A stretch of DNA of 64,000 nucleotides from Streptomyces sp. HUAS ZL42 (lineage in GTDB: Bacteria; Actinomycetota; Actinomycetes; Streptomycetales; Streptomycetaceae), in contig NZ_CP160403.1 of NCBI RefSeq assembly GCF_040782645.1, forward strand, positions 3,348,001 to 3,412,000. Direction: 5' to 3'. This document shows positions 25,428 to 34,874 of this stretch, in pieces (positions within the stretch are counted from its first letter, which is position 1; the number at the start of each line of letters is the position of its first letter). The notes beneath the pieces were generated by a model. It ran no database searches. It had not been told where the DNA came from and saw nothing but the letters and a program-made list of their open reading frames with translations. The position numbers were made by a program, and so were the translations under genes.

Positions 25428-28400
25428 GTGCGGGGCTACGAGAGCCAGGAGCGGGAGCCGGCGGCTGACGTCGACCACCTCACTCGGTTCGAAGCCGAGA
25501 TGAAACGGCTGAAGACCGAGCGGGAAAAGGCGATCCAGCACGCCGAGGACCTCGGCTACCAGGTCGAGGTGCTGCGCGCCAAGTTGCACGAGGCGCGGCG
25601 CACCATCATGTCCCGGCCCGCCTTCGACGGCGGGGACATCGGCTACCACGCCGAGCAGTTGCTGCGCAACGCCCAGATGCAGGCCGATCAGCTGCGCCAG
25701 GAGGCCGAGCGTGAGCTCAGCCAGGCCCGGGCGCAGACCCAGCGGATCCTCCAGGAGCACGCCGAGCAGGCCGCCCGCCTGCAGTCCGAGCTGCACCAGG
25801 AGGCGGTCACCCGCCGTCAGCAGCTGGACCAGGAGCTGGCGGAGCGCCGGCAGACCGTCGAATCGCACGTCAACGAGAACGTGGCGTGGGCGGAGCAGCT
25901 GCGCGCCCGCACCGAGTCACAGGCCCGCCGGCTCCTCGAGGAGTCGCGGGCCGAGGCCGACCAGGCCCTGGCGGCCGCGCGCGCCGAGGCCGAGCGGGTG
26001 GCCGCGGAGGCCCGGCAGCGCCTGCAGAGCGACGCCGAGGCGGCCCGCGCGGAGGCCGAGCAGCTCCTGCGCCGGGCCCGCACGGACGCCGAGCGGCTGC
26101 TGAACGCCGCGTCCACCCAGGCCCAGGAGGCCACCGACCACGCCGAGCAGGTACGCAGCTCCACGGTCTCGGAGTCGGACGCCGCCCGCCGCCAGGCCGG
26201 CGAGCTGAGCCGTGCCGCCGAGCAGCGCATGACCGAGGCCGAGGAAGCGCTGCGCAAGGCGCAGATCGAGGCCGAGAAGCTGGTCACCGAGGCCAAGGAG
26301 GCCGCCGCCAAGGCGATCGCCGGCGCGGAGACGGCCAACGAGCAGCGCACGCGTACGGCGAAGGAGCAGGTCGCCCGGCTGGTCGAGGAGGCCACCAAGG
26401 AGGCCGAGGCCACCAAGTCGGACGCCGAACAAATCATCGCGGACGCCCGCTCCGAGGCGGAGAAGATCGTCGCGGAGGCCTCCGAGAAGGCCCGTTCGCT
26501 CACCGCCGAGGAGAGCGCGACCCAGCTGTCCAAAGCTGCCAGGACCGCCGAGGACGTCCTCAACAAGGCGGCGGAGGACGCCAGGAACACCACCAAGGCC
26601 GCGGCCGAGGAGGCCGAGCGGATCCGCCGCGAGGCGGAGGCCGAGGCGGACCGGCTGCGCTCCGAGGCGCAGGACATCTCCGAGCAGCTCAAGGGCGCTG
26701 CGAAGGACGACACCAAGGAGTACCGCGCCAAGACGGTCGAACTGCAGGAGGAGGCCCGCCGGCTGCGCGGCGAGGCCGAGCAGTTGCGTGCCGACGCGGT
26801 CGCCGAGGGCGAGAAGATCCGCGCGGAGGCCCGCAAGGAGGCCGTCCAGCAGATCGAGGAGGCGGCCAGGTCCGCCGAGGAGCTGCTCTCCAAGGCGAAG
26901 GCCGACGCGGACGAGCTGCGCCAGAAGGCCACGACGGACAGCGAGAAGGTCCGTACGGAGGCCATCGAGCGCGCGACCACCCTGCGCCGGCAGGCCGAGG
27001 AGACCCTCGACCGCACCCGTAAGGAGGCCGAGCGGCACCGGGCCGAGGTCGTCGAGCAGTCCGAGGCGCTCTTGGCGGACGCCGAGCGGGCCGCGGGCGA
27101 ACTGCGCGAGGAGTCCGAGCGGGCGGTCGAGGCCCGGCGGGCGGAGGCCGCCGAGGAACTGACGCGGCTGCACACGGAGGCCGAGCAGCGGCTCGCCGCC
27201 ACCGAGCAGGCGCTGACCGACGCCCGGGAGGAGGCCGCGCGGATCCGCCGCGAGGCCGCCGAGGAGACCGAGCGGCTGCGCACCGAGGCCGCCGAACGGA
27301 TCCGCACGCTCCAGCAGCAGGCCGAGGCGGAGGCCGACCGGCTGCGCACCGAGGCCGCGTCCGACGCGTCCGCGTCCCGCGCCGAGGGCGAGGCCGTCGC
27401 CGTACGCCTGCGGTCGGAGGCCGCTGCCGAGGCCGAGCGGCTGAAGACGGAGGCCCAGGACACCGCCGACCGGGTACGGGCGGAGGCGCAGGCCGCCGCC
27501 GAGCGGATCGCGACGGAGGCCACGGAGACGCTGGCGGCCGCCCAGGAGGAGGCCGCCCGCCGTCGCCGCGAGGCCGAGGAACTCCTCGGCGCCGCCCGTC
27601 AGGAGGCCGATCAGGAGCGCGAGCGGGCCCGCGAGCAGAGCGAGGAACTGCTCGCCGTGGCGCGCAGCCGCGTGGAGGACGCGCAGGCCGAGGCCGTACG
27701 TCTGGTCGAGGAGGCCGACCGGCGCGCCACCGAGATGGTGTCGGCGGCCGAGCAGCACGCCCAGCAGGTACGGGACTCCGTGTCCGGGCTGCACGAGCAG
27801 GCCCAGGAGGAGATCGCCGGGTTGCGCTCCGCCGCCGAGCACGCGGCGGACCGTACCCGGCGGGAGGCCGAGGAGGAGGCGGACCGGGTCCGCGCCGACG
27901 CCTATGCCGAGCGGGAGCGGGCCACCGACGACGCCAACCGGGTGCGGCGCGAGGCGCGGGAGGAGTCGGAGGCCGCCAAGTCGCTGGCCGAGCGCACGAT
28001 GTCGGAGGCGATCGCGGAGGCCGAGCGGCTGCGCTCGGACGCCGCCGCGCACGCCCAGCGGGTCCGCACGGAGGTGTCGGACGCCATCGCCCAGGCCGAC
28101 CAGGACGCGGCGCGCACCCGGGCGGACGCCCGCGAGGACGCCAACCGGATCCGGTCGGACGCGGCGACGCAGGCGGACACGCTCATCACCGAGGCGCGCG
28201 CCGAGGCCGAGCGGCTGCAGAACGAGACCATCGCGGAGGCCGAGCGGCTGCACTCCGATACGGCCGCGGACGCCGAGCGGCTGCGCGCCGAGTCGGTCGC
28301 CCGGGCCGAGAAGCTCATCTCGGACGCCACCAGCGACGCCGAGCGGCTGCGCGCGGAGGCCGCCGAGACGGTCGGCTCGGCGCAGCAGCACGCCGAGCGG

Positions 28401-29309
28401 ATCCGGGGCGAGTCCGAGCGGGTGCGGGCCGAGGCGGCGGCGGAGGCCGAACGGCTCGTCACCACGGCGCGCGAGGAGGCCGACCGAACGCTGGACGAGG
28501 CCCGCCAGGACGCCAACAAGCGGCGCTCCGAGGCGGCCGAGCAGGTCGACAAGCTCATCACGGAGACCACCGCAGAGGCGGACAAGCTGCTGACCGAGGC
28601 ACAGCAGCAGGCGCTGAAGACGACCGCGGACGCCGAGTCCCAGGCGGACACCATGGTGGGCGCGGCCCGCTCGGAGGCCGACCGGCTGGTCGCCGAGGCG
28701 ACGGTCGAGGGCAACTCGACGGTGGAGAAGGCCCGTACGGACGCGGACGAGCTGCTCGTCGGTGCCCGCCGGGACGCCACCGCGATCAGGGAGCGCGCGG
28801 AGGAGCTGCGCGACCGCATCACGAACGAGATCGAGGATCTGCACGAGCGGGCCCGCCGCGAGGCCGCCGAGACGATGAAGTCGACCGGTGACCGCTGCGA
28901 CGCGCTCATCAAGGCCGCGGAGGAGCAGCTCGCCAAGGCGCAGGCGAAGGCCAAGGAGATCGTCTCGGAGGCCAACTCCGAGGCGGGCAAGGTGCGTATC
29001 GCCGCCGTGAAGAAGGCCGAGGGGCTGCTCAAGGAGGCCGAGCAGAAGAAGGCCGCGCTCGTGAAGGAGGCCGAGGAGCTCAAGGCCGAGGCGATCCGCG
29101 AGGCCAGGCGCACGGTCGAGGAGGGCAAGCGCGAGCTGGAGATCCTGGTGCGCCGTCGCGAGGACATCAACGCCGAGATCTCCCGGGTCCAGGACGTCCT
29201 GGAGGCTTTGGAGTCCTTCGAGGCGCCCTCGGCGGGCAAGGACGGCGGGGTCAAGGCGGGCGCGACCGTCGGAGCCCCTCGATCGGGTGGCAAGGCCTCG
29301 GAGAGCTAG
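25428..29309 (+). CDS. scy: Scy, polarisome coiled-coil scaffold
   Basis: 1293 aa from GTG at 25428 (MRGYESQEREP); TTG at 25398 would add 10 residues. The N-terminus (about 10-60) is heptad coiled coil with DivIVA-like character; from about 150 to 1230 the chain is an almost unbroken Ala/Glu/Arg coiled coil with repeated AEAERLR, EADRLRTEA and DAERLRAE units whose spacing fits an 11/51-residue periodicity, the feature described for Scy. Scy organises tip growth and recruits DivIVA, FilP and ParA at hyphal tips. filP follows 183 nt later. Length slightly below the S. coelicolor protein. Confidence 0.93.
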   Translation: MRGYESQEREPAADVDHLTRFEAEMKRLKTEREKAIQHAEDLGYQVEVLRAKLHEARRTIMSRPAFDGGDIGYHAEQLLRNAQMQADQLRQEAERELSQARAQTQRILQEHAEQAARLQSELHQEAVTRRQQLDQELAERRQTVESHVNENVAWAEQLRARTESQARRLLEESRAEADQALAAARAEAERVAAEARQRLQSDAEAARAEAEQLLRRARTDAERLLNAASTQAQEATDHAEQVRSSTVSESDAARRQAGELSRAAEQRMTEAEEALRKAQIEAEKLVTEAKEAAAKAIAGAETANEQRTRTAKEQVARLVEEATKEAEATKSDAEQIIADARSEAEKIVAEASEKARSLTAEESATQLSKAARTAEDVLNKAAEDARNTTKAAAEEAERIRREAEAEADRLRSEAQDISEQLKGAAKDDTKEYRAKTVELQEEARRLRGEAEQLRADAVAEGEKIRAEARKEAVQQIEEAARSAEELLSKAKADADELRQKATTDSEKVRTEAIERATTLRRQAEETLDRTRKEAERHRAEVVEQSEALLADAERAAGELREESERAVEARRAEAAEELTRLHTEAEQRLAATEQALTDAREEAARIRREAAEETERLRTEAAERIRTLQQQAEAEADRLRTEAASDASASRAEGEAVAVRLRSEAAAEAERLKTEAQDTADRVRAEAQAAAERIATEATETLAAAQEEAARRRREAEELLGAARQEADQERERAREQSEELLAVARSRVEDAQAEAVRLVEEADRRATEMVSAAEQHAQQVRDSVSGLHEQAQEEIAGLRSAAEHAADRTRREAEEEADRVRADAYAERERATDDANRVRREAREESEAAKSLAERTMSEAIAEAERLRSDAAAHAQRVRTEVSDAIAQADQDAARTRADAREDANRIRSDAATQADTLITEARAEAERLQNETIAEAERLHSDTAADAERLRAESVARAEKLISDATSDAERLRAEAAETVGSAQQHAERIRGESERVRAEAAAEAERLVTTAREEADRTLDEARQDANKRRSEAAEQVDKLITETTAEADKLLTEAQQQALKTTADAESQADTMVGAARSEADRLVAEATVEGNSTVEKARTDADELLVGARRDATAIRERAEELRDRITNEIEDLHERARREAAETMKSTGDRCDALIKAAEEQLAKAQAKAKEIVSEANSEAGKVRIAAVKKAEGLLKEAEQKKAALVKEAEELKAEAIREARRTVEEGKRELEILVRRREDINAEISRVQDVLEALESFEAPSAGKDGGVKAGATVGAPRSGGKASES

Positions 29310-29492
29310 CGGATCCGGCGGAATCCGGTGTTGTCTGGGGGCTTTGACCAAGATTTTGGCAAGTCGTCCGCCGGTCAGCCACTCAAAAGGGGTGTCATTC
29401 TCCAGATCAAACACGTATCCGCTCGATGACACACCGCTTCGGCCCCTAGGATTCCCCCTATCACCTCACCGGTCTCTTTCGACAGGAACCCC

Positions 29493-30428
29493 ATGAGCGA
29501 CACTTCCCCCTACGGCTTCGAGCTTGTGCGGCGTGGATACGACCGCGCTCAGGTGGACGAACGGATCTCCAAGCTCGTCTCCGATCGTGACAGCGCTCTC
29601 GCCCGCATCACCGCTCTGGAAAAGCGCATCGAGGAGCTCCACCTCGAGACGCAGAACGCCCAGGCCGCCGTGACCGACGCCGAGCCGTCGTATGCCGGAC
29701 TCGGCGCGCGTGTCGAGAAGATCCTCCGCCTCGCCGAGGAAGAGGCCAAGGATCTGCGCGAGGAGGCCAGGCGCGCGGCCGAGCAGCACCGCGAGCTCGC
29801 CGAGTCCGCGGCCCAGCAGGTCCGCAACGACGCGGAGTCGTTCGCCGCGGAGCGCAAGTCCAAGGCCGAGGACGAGGGCGTCCGGATCGTCGAGAAGGCC
29901 AAGAGTGACGCCTCCCAGCTGCGTGCCGAGGCGCAGAAGGACGCGCAGTCCAAGCGCGAGGAGGCGGACGCGCTCTTCGAGGAGACCCGCGCCAAGGCCG
30001 CGCAGGCCGCCGCCGACTTCGAGACGAACCTCGCCAAGCGGCGTGAGCAGTCCGAGCGCGACCTGGCGTCCCGCCAGGCCAAGGCCGAGAAGCGGCTCGC
30101 GGAGATCGAGCACCGGGCGGAGCAGCTGCGTCTGGAGGCGGAGAAGCTGCGCACCGACGCGGAGCGCCGCGCCCGCCAGACCGTCGAGACGGCGCAGCGC
30201 CAGGCCGAGGACATCGTGGCCGACGCGAACGCCAAGGCGGACCGCATCCGCTCGGAATCCGAGCGCGAGCTCGCTGCGCTGACCAACCGCCGCGACTCGA
30301 TCAACGCGCAGCTGACCAATGTGCGCGAGATGCTGGCGACGCTCACGGGTGCGGCCGTGGCCGCGGCCGGCACGCCGGCCGACGACGAGCCGATCTCCCG
30401 GGGGGTCCCGGCTCAGCAGACTCGGTGA
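29493..30428 (+). CDS. filP: FilP, intermediate-filament-like coiled-coil protein
   Basis: 311 aa, ATG at 29493 with AGGAA upstream. It begins MSDTSPYGFELVRRGYDRAQ, a DivIVA-type membrane-tip motif region (YGFELVRRGYDRAQVDERIS), then a coiled coil about 20-280 (KRIEELHLETQNAQ, EEAKDLREEARRAAEQ) and a short disordered tail. FilP forms cytoplasmic filaments that stiffen the hyphal tip. Separate promoter likely: TTTGACCAAGATTTTGG sits at 29342-29358 in the gap after scy. Ends in a strong hairpin. Confidence 0.94.
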   Translation: MSDTSPYGFELVRRGYDRAQVDERISKLVSDRDSALARITALEKRIEELHLETQNAQAAVTDAEPSYAGLGARVEKILRLAEEEAKDLREEARRAAEQHRELAESAAQQVRNDAESFAAERKSKAEDEGVRIVEKAKSDASQLRAEAQKDAQSKREEADALFEETRAKAAQAAADFETNLAKRREQSERDLASRQAKAEKRLAEIEHRAEQLRLEAEKLRTDAERRARQTVETAQRQAEDIVADANAKADRIRSESERELAALTNRRDSINAQLTNVREMLATLTGAAVAAAGTPADDEPISRGVPAQQTR

Positions 30429-30452
30429 TGCGCTGAGCGGCTTACGGCAGTT

Positions 30453-30484
30453 GGGGCCCGCGTTCCCGTTGGGGACGCGGGCCC
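30453..30484 (+). terminator. terminator after filP
   Basis: Stem of 15 bp with one mismatch (arms GGGGCCCGCGT.. and ..ACGCGGGCCCC) around a 2-3-nt loop, 25 nt beyond the filP stop. Confidence 0.8.
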
Positions 30485-30689
30485 CTGTCGTGTGCGGGCC
30501 GGCGTCGGTGCTGGGGCAGGGTGGGTCGCGCAGCCCGGCGCTGACCGGGGATATGCCGTCTCCTCGACGCTGACGTTCCTGGGCCGCTCACCCCGTTCGA
30601 CGGGATGTTTTTGCTGCCGCTGCGCAGGGTGCTGTTGCGGGGCAGGAACAGACGCTGCGTCCTCGGCGATGTCGACACCACGAAGGTAG

Positions 30690-30812
30690 ATGGTCACCCC
30701 TGTCGACGACAGCACTCCGTACGGCCCCTGGGGCGGCCTCGGGATCATGGTGCTGTGGGTGGTCGCGGCACTCGCCGGCGGGTACGCGGTGCTGAGGGAG
30801 CGGGACGCGTAG
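30690..30812 (+). pseudogene. possible ABC-2 permease C-terminal remnant
   Basis: A 40-codon frame whose product ends YGPWGGLGIMVLWVVAALAG then GYAVLRERDA, the shape of the last transmembrane helix and basic-acidic tail of an ABC-2 permease. A TAG stands immediately before its ATG, and the sequence upstream to 30485 shows no continuing membrane protein. It sits just before an ABC transporter operon. A real 40-aa membrane peptide is the alternative. Confidence 0.4.
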
Positions 30813-30944
30813 CCGCACGAAGCACCGAGACCGGGCCGCAACCTTTTGCTCGCCCTTGAGCGGAACCGTCAGCGCCTCGATATCCTCCTAACCCTTACGG
30901 GGGCGTGTGCCCTGCTGTCCTGAAGCATTCGATGGGTGCGGAGC

Positions 30945-32288
30945 ATGATCGAAGCAGTCGGCCTGACCAAGCGCTACGGCGACAAGACCGCTGTGTACAA
31001 CCTTTCCTTCCAGGTACGGCCGGGCGCCGTCACCGGCTTCCTCGGGCCCAACGGCTCGGGCAAGTCGACGACCATGAGGATGATCCTCGGCCTGGACAAC
31101 CCCACCGCGGGGACGGTGACGATCGGCGGCTATCCGTACCGCAAGCTGCCGAACGCGCCGCGCCAGGTCGGGGCGCTCATCGACGCCAAGGCCGTGCACG
31201 GCGGCCGGGCCGCCCGCAACCACCTGCTGTGCCTGGCCCAGCTGTCCGGCATCCCGGACCGGCGGGTCGACGAGGTGCTCGGCGTCGTCGGCCTCCAGGA
31301 GGTGGCCAGGAGGCGGTCCAAGGGTTTCTCGCTCGGCATGGGGCAGCGGCTCGGCATCGCCGCGGCGCTCCTCGGCGACCCTCAGGTGCTGCTGTTCGAC
31401 GAGCCGGTCAACGGTCTCGACCCCGAGGGCATCCTCTGGGTGCGCAACCTGATGAAGTCCCTCGCGGCGGAGGGCCGTACGGTCTTCGTCTCCTCGCACC
31501 TGATGAGCGAGATGGCGCTCACCGCCGACCACCTGATCGTCATCGGGCGCGGGCAGCTGCTCGCCGACATGAGCGTGACGGACTTCATCTCGGCCAACTC
31601 CGCGGACTTCGCGCGCGTACGGACGCCGGACACCGAGCCGCAGCTGCGCGAGAAGCTGACGTCCGCGCTCACCGAGGCGGGCGGTCATGTGCTGCCCGAG
31701 CAGGACGGGGCGCTGCGCGTGACGGGTCTCGCACTGCCGCGTATCAGCGACATCGCGCACGACTCCGACGTACGTCTGTGGGAGCTGTCGCCGCACCAGG
31801 CCTCCCTCGAGGAGGCGTACATGCGGATGACGCAGGGAGCGGTCGACTACCGCTCGACCATCGACCAGAAGACGGGCCTCCAGCAGCCGCTGCCGCCGGG
31901 CGCGCAGCCGCCGATGCCGGTGCCCGGGCAGGGTCAGCCCGGCTGGTACGCCCCGCCGCCGCCCCAGCAGGGCGGGCAGCCGTTCGTACCGCCGCAGGGG
32001 CAGCCGGCCGCGGGTCCGTACGCGGGGGTGCAGGCGCCTTCCGGGCCGTACGGGGCTCCCGGCACGCCCGCCGGGCCGTACGGAGCGCCTGGAGCGCCTG
32101 CCGGGGCTCCCGGTGCTTCAGCCGGTGCGCCGGCCGGTGCGGGGCAGCCCAACCCGTACGCGCAGCCCGCGTCGCAGGGCCAGGCTCCGGCCCAGCCTGC
32201 CGCTGCCGCGCCCGTGCAGGACGCCGTCGCCCGGCCCGCCGCCGCCCCCGCCGCCGCCGACTCCACCAAGCCCGAGGACGCCCGATGA
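30945..32288 (+). CDS. ABC transporter ATPase with Pro/Gly/Ala-rich tail
   Basis: 447 aa if started at ATG 30945 (MIEAVGLTKRYG); GTG at 30936 is also possible and neither has a clean ribosome site. Walker A GPNGSGKST (34-42), signature SLGMGQR, Walker B LLFDEPVNGLD and the H-loop SSHLMSE make an active exporter ATPase of the ABC-2/Nat type. From about residue 305 a tail of about 140 residues of GPYGAPG, AGAPAGA and PPQQG units is low-complexity and probably disordered. The stop overlaps the permease start (ATGA). Confidence 0.92.
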   Translation: MIEAVGLTKRYGDKTAVYNLSFQVRPGAVTGFLGPNGSGKSTTMRMILGLDNPTAGTVTIGGYPYRKLPNAPRQVGALIDAKAVHGGRAARNHLLCLAQLSGIPDRRVDEVLGVVGLQEVARRRSKGFSLGMGQRLGIAAALLGDPQVLLFDEPVNGLDPEGILWVRNLMKSLAAEGRTVFVSSHLMSEMALTADHLIVIGRGQLLADMSVTDFISANSADFARVRTPDTEPQLREKLTSALTEAGGHVLPEQDGALRVTGLALPRISDIAHDSDVRLWELSPHQASLEEAYMRMTQGAVDYRSTIDQKTGLQQPLPPGAQPPMPVPGQGQPGWYAPPPPQQGGQPFVPPQGQPAAGPYAGVQAPSGPYGAPGTPAGPYGAPGAPAGAPGASAGAPAGAGQPNPYAQPASQGQAPAQPAAAAPVQDAVARPAAAPAAADSTKPEDAR

Positions 32289-33160
32289 GCACCCCCCAGC
32301 CCCAGATGCCGCAGGCCGCGCCCAACTGGCAGGCGGCACCCGGTCCTTCGTACACCGGCTACACCTCGCCGATCCCGGTCGTGCGCACACACCTCGGGCA
32401 CGCCATCTCCTCGGAGTGGACGAAGATCAGGTCGGTGCGCTCCACGATGTGGACGCTCGGCGTGTTCGTGCTGCTCGTCGTCGGCGTCGGGCTGCTGGCC
32501 GGTGCGCTGGTCGCCGCCAGCGCCGGCGAGGACAGCCTCGCGGGCGAGAACCCGCTGTCGTTCGGCGTCTTCGGGCTGCTGCTCGGCAGCATGTGCATCA
32601 TCACGCTCGGCGTGCTCACCACGGCCTCGGAGTACGGCACCGGCATGATCCGGACCACGATGGTCGCCTGCCCCTCCAGGGGGCGGGTGCTGGCGGCGAA
32701 GGCGATCGTGTTCTTCGCGGTCGCGTTCACGGTGACGCTGGTGTCGGTGTTCCTCGTGGCCCTCGCGGACGTGGGCATGCTGGGCGGTGCCGGCGCGAAG
32801 GATCCGACCGGCCAGGAGTGGCTGAAGGGCACGCTCGGCATCTCGCTCTACATCGCGCTGCTCGGCCTGCTCTCGCTGCTCGTCGGCTCGGTCATCCGGC
32901 ACTCGGCGGGCGCGATCACCATCATGATCGGCGTCGTGCTGGCCCCGCTCGTCATCGCGCTGTTCATGTTCTCGGAGTCGCTGGAGGACCTGCGCCAGGC
33001 CCTGTTCGAGTACTCGATCCCGAACCAGCTCGCCGTCTTCTACTCCACGTCCCTCAGCGACTCGGGCCCGTCCGGCTGGGACCCGCTGTGGATCATCACC
33101 GGCGTCACGGCCGTGGCGTTCGCCGGCGCCGTCGCCCTGCTGGACAAGCGGGACGTGTAG
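32285..33160 (+). CDS. ABC-2 type permease
   Basis: 291 aa. A Pro/Gln-rich cytoplasmic N-terminus (about 1-40, echoing the tail of its ATPase) precedes SEWTKIRSVRSTMW, a hallmark of ABC-2 permeases, and six hydrophobic segments (about 53-78, 97-117, 136-160, 179-197, 205-225, 265-283). Ends ALLDKRDV. Coupled to the ATPase; substrate unknown. Confidence 0.9.
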   Translation: MSTPQPQMPQAAPNWQAAPGPSYTGYTSPIPVVRTHLGHAISSEWTKIRSVRSTMWTLGVFVLLVVGVGLLAGALVAASAGEDSLAGENPLSFGVFGLLLGSMCIITLGVLTTASEYGTGMIRTTMVACPSRGRVLAAKAIVFFAVAFTVTLVSVFLVALADVGMLGGAGAKDPTGQEWLKGTLGISLYIALLGLLSLLVGSVIRHSAGAITIMIGVVLAPLVIALFMFSESLEDLRQALFEYSIPNQLAVFYSTSLSDSGPSGWDPLWIITGVTAVAFAGAVALLDKRDV

Positions 33161-33197
33161 GCCGGCTCCAAGCCCTGCTCCAACGGCCGGGCCGGCC

Positions 33198-33530
33198 TCA
33201 GAACTTCGGCGCGTTTCGGGACCGCCGCACCCCCGGGGTGCGGCGGTCCCGTGCGTTCCAGCACGCCTTGTGCCAGTGGCGGCGATCGTCGACGCCCGCG
33301 TGCTCGGGCCACACGACGACGTGCGGGACTCCGTCGGGGATCATCTGGTCGCAGCCGGGGCAGCGGTACGTCTTGCCCTGCGCGCTCGCACCGGCCACGT
33401 GCCGCACGCTCCACTCCTCGCCCTGCCAGCTCACCGCGGTCTGCCAGCCGCCGTAGCGGCCGGACCGGTCGTCCTCGGCGCTGTTGCCTGACGAACCGGA
33501 GCCCTTGGGTCGGTTGCGACGCGGGGACAC
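33198..33530 (-). CDS. small zinc-site protein (CxxC...HWHxxCW)
   Basis: 110 aa from GTG at 33530, chosen because AGGTG lies 4 nt before it (ATG at 33542 is the alternative). Basic low-complexity N-terminus, then CPGCDQMIPDGVPHVVVW and RRHWHKACW: two Cys, a His, HxH and a last Cys form a probable zinc-binding site. Conserved in Streptomyces as far as I recall; function unknown. Convergent with the ABC permease gene, and its last codons lie inside a hairpin. Confidence 0.78.
   Translation of the reverse strand: MSPRRNRPKGSGSSGNSAEDDRSGRYGGWQTAVSWQGEEWSVRHVAGASAQGKTYRCPGCDQMIPDGVPHVVVWPEHAGVDDRRHWHKACWNARDRRTPGVRRSRNAPKF
33217..33251. terminator. hairpin terminator embedded in the 3' end of the zinc-site gene
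   Basis: GGGACCGCCGCACCCC and its complement pair with only one extra base at the centre, 57 nt after the permease stop. It can terminate the ABC operon while its minus strand encodes RDRRTPGVRRSR of the opposing gene. Confidence 0.72.
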
Positions 33531-33761
33531 GGGACACCTCACGGGGCTATACAGGAAGCACGGGCCGTGTCCAGCCTACGCGGCGCGAACCGGGGTACGC
33601 GTAGGGCACCAATCCCCACAAGTCCCCCTTCCGGGCCACCCGTTCTTGGACGATTCTCCAGACAATCCGCAAATCCCTTCGCCGGCCGTGTCCTGGGCAC
33701 GTGTCAGACGGTTATGCGGGCGGGGGAGCTCCGCGTCGGAGCCAAGGAAGCAGGAACAGCA

Positions 33762-34790
33762 ATGCGTGTAGGAAGTTTCGTGTTGGCGGCCCAGTTCCCG
33801 GGGCAGGGCCAGGGGGAGGCGCTGCACCGCGCGGTCCGCTCGGCCGAGGTCGCCGAGGAGGCGGGGCTCGACTCGGTCTGGCTGGCCGAGCACCACTTCG
33901 TGCCGTACGGCACCTGTCCGTCGGCCGTGACCCTGGCGGCGTTACTGCTCGGCCGCACCCGCCGCATCCGGGTGGGTACGGCGGTCAGTGTGCTGCCCAC
34001 CGCCCACCCGGTCGCCCTCGGCGAGCAGGCCGCGCTGCTGCACATGACGAGCGGCGGACGGTTCTCGCTCGGCGTGGGCCGGGGCGGTCCGTGGGTGGAC
34101 CTGGAGGTGTTCGGCTCGGGTCTTGAGGCGTACGAGAAGGGGTACCCGGAATCACTCGATCTGCTGGTGCGCTGGCTGCGCGAACCCGCCGTGTCCGCCT
34201 CGGGGGAACGGTTCCGCTTCCGTGAAGTGCCCGTCGTCCCCAGGCCGTCGGAGTCCCTGACGGACACGGAGGGGCCGGAGGTCGTCGTCGCGTGCACCTC
34301 GCAGGCGAGCGTGCGGCTGGCCGCCGAGCGCGGGCTGCCGATGCTGCTCGGCATGCACGTGGGAGACGAGGAGAAGGCGGAGATGGTCGCGCTGTGGCGG
34401 CAGTACGCGCGCGCGGCCGGGCGGCCGGCGGAGGAGATCGTCGGCGCGGCCCATGTCTCGGCCGGCGTCTGCCAGATCGCGGACCGGCGCACGGACGCCG
34501 TGGAGACTCTGCTGAAGGCGATGCCGGGCTGGCTGAAACAGGGGCTCGACGCCCATGTGACGGTCGACGGACGCGACCGGCAGATGCGGGACCCGCTGGC
34601 GTACACCGAACTCCTCTGCGGGCTGCACCCCGTCGGCCCGCCGCGGCTGTGCGTCGACCGGCTCGCGGCGACCAGCGAGCGGACCGGCATCTCCCGCTTC
34701 GCCCTGCTCGTCGAGGGCTCGGGCGACCTGGCGGCGACCGAGGAGAACGTACGACGGCTGGGGGCCGAGGTACTCCCCCACCTCGGCTGA
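33762..34790 (+). CDS. LLM-class flavin-dependent oxidoreductase (luciferase-like)
   Basis: 342 aa from ATG at 33762 with AGGAA 8 nt upstream. Family features: the start VGSFVLAAQFPGQ, the SVWLAEHHF motif (EHHF near 45), IRVGTAVSVLPTAHPVALGEQ and GRFSLGVGRGG, all of bacterial-luciferase TIM barrels that use F420 or FMN. Single-gene unit with a large hairpin after it. Substrate unknown. Confidence 0.9.
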   Translation: MRVGSFVLAAQFPGQGQGEALHRAVRSAEVAEEAGLDSVWLAEHHFVPYGTCPSAVTLAALLLGRTRRIRVGTAVSVLPTAHPVALGEQAALLHMTSGGRFSLGVGRGGPWVDLEVFGSGLEAYEKGYPESLDLLVRWLREPAVSASGERFRFREVPVVPRPSESLTDTEGPEVVVACTSQASVRLAAERGLPMLLGMHVGDEEKAEMVALWRQYARAAGRPAEEIVGAAHVSAGVCQIADRRTDAVETLLKAMPGWLKQGLDAHVTVDGRDRQMRDPLAYTELLCGLHPVGPPRLCVDRLAATSERTGISRFALLVEGSGDLAATEENVRRLGAEVLPHLG

Positions 34791-34810
34791 ACACCCGAGC
34801 CCTGCGAGGC

Positions 34811-34859
34811 GCTTGCCGCTCCAGTACTGAATGCACCTCCCGCGTACGGAGCGGCAAGC
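34811..34859. terminator. 12-bp hairpin between convergent genes
   Basis: GCTTGCCGCTCC (34811-34822) pairs with GGAGCGGCAAGC (34848-34859) around a 25-nt loop. Likely bidirectional terminator for the oxidoreductase and the opposing gene. Confidence 0.65.
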
Positions 34860-34874
34860 CGACGGCTCACTGCG

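Noticed and set aside
25917..29432. 1171-codon minus-strand frame opposite scy
   Set aside because: Shadow of the repetitive Ala/Glu/Arg codons of scy (LGxxxLG pattern).
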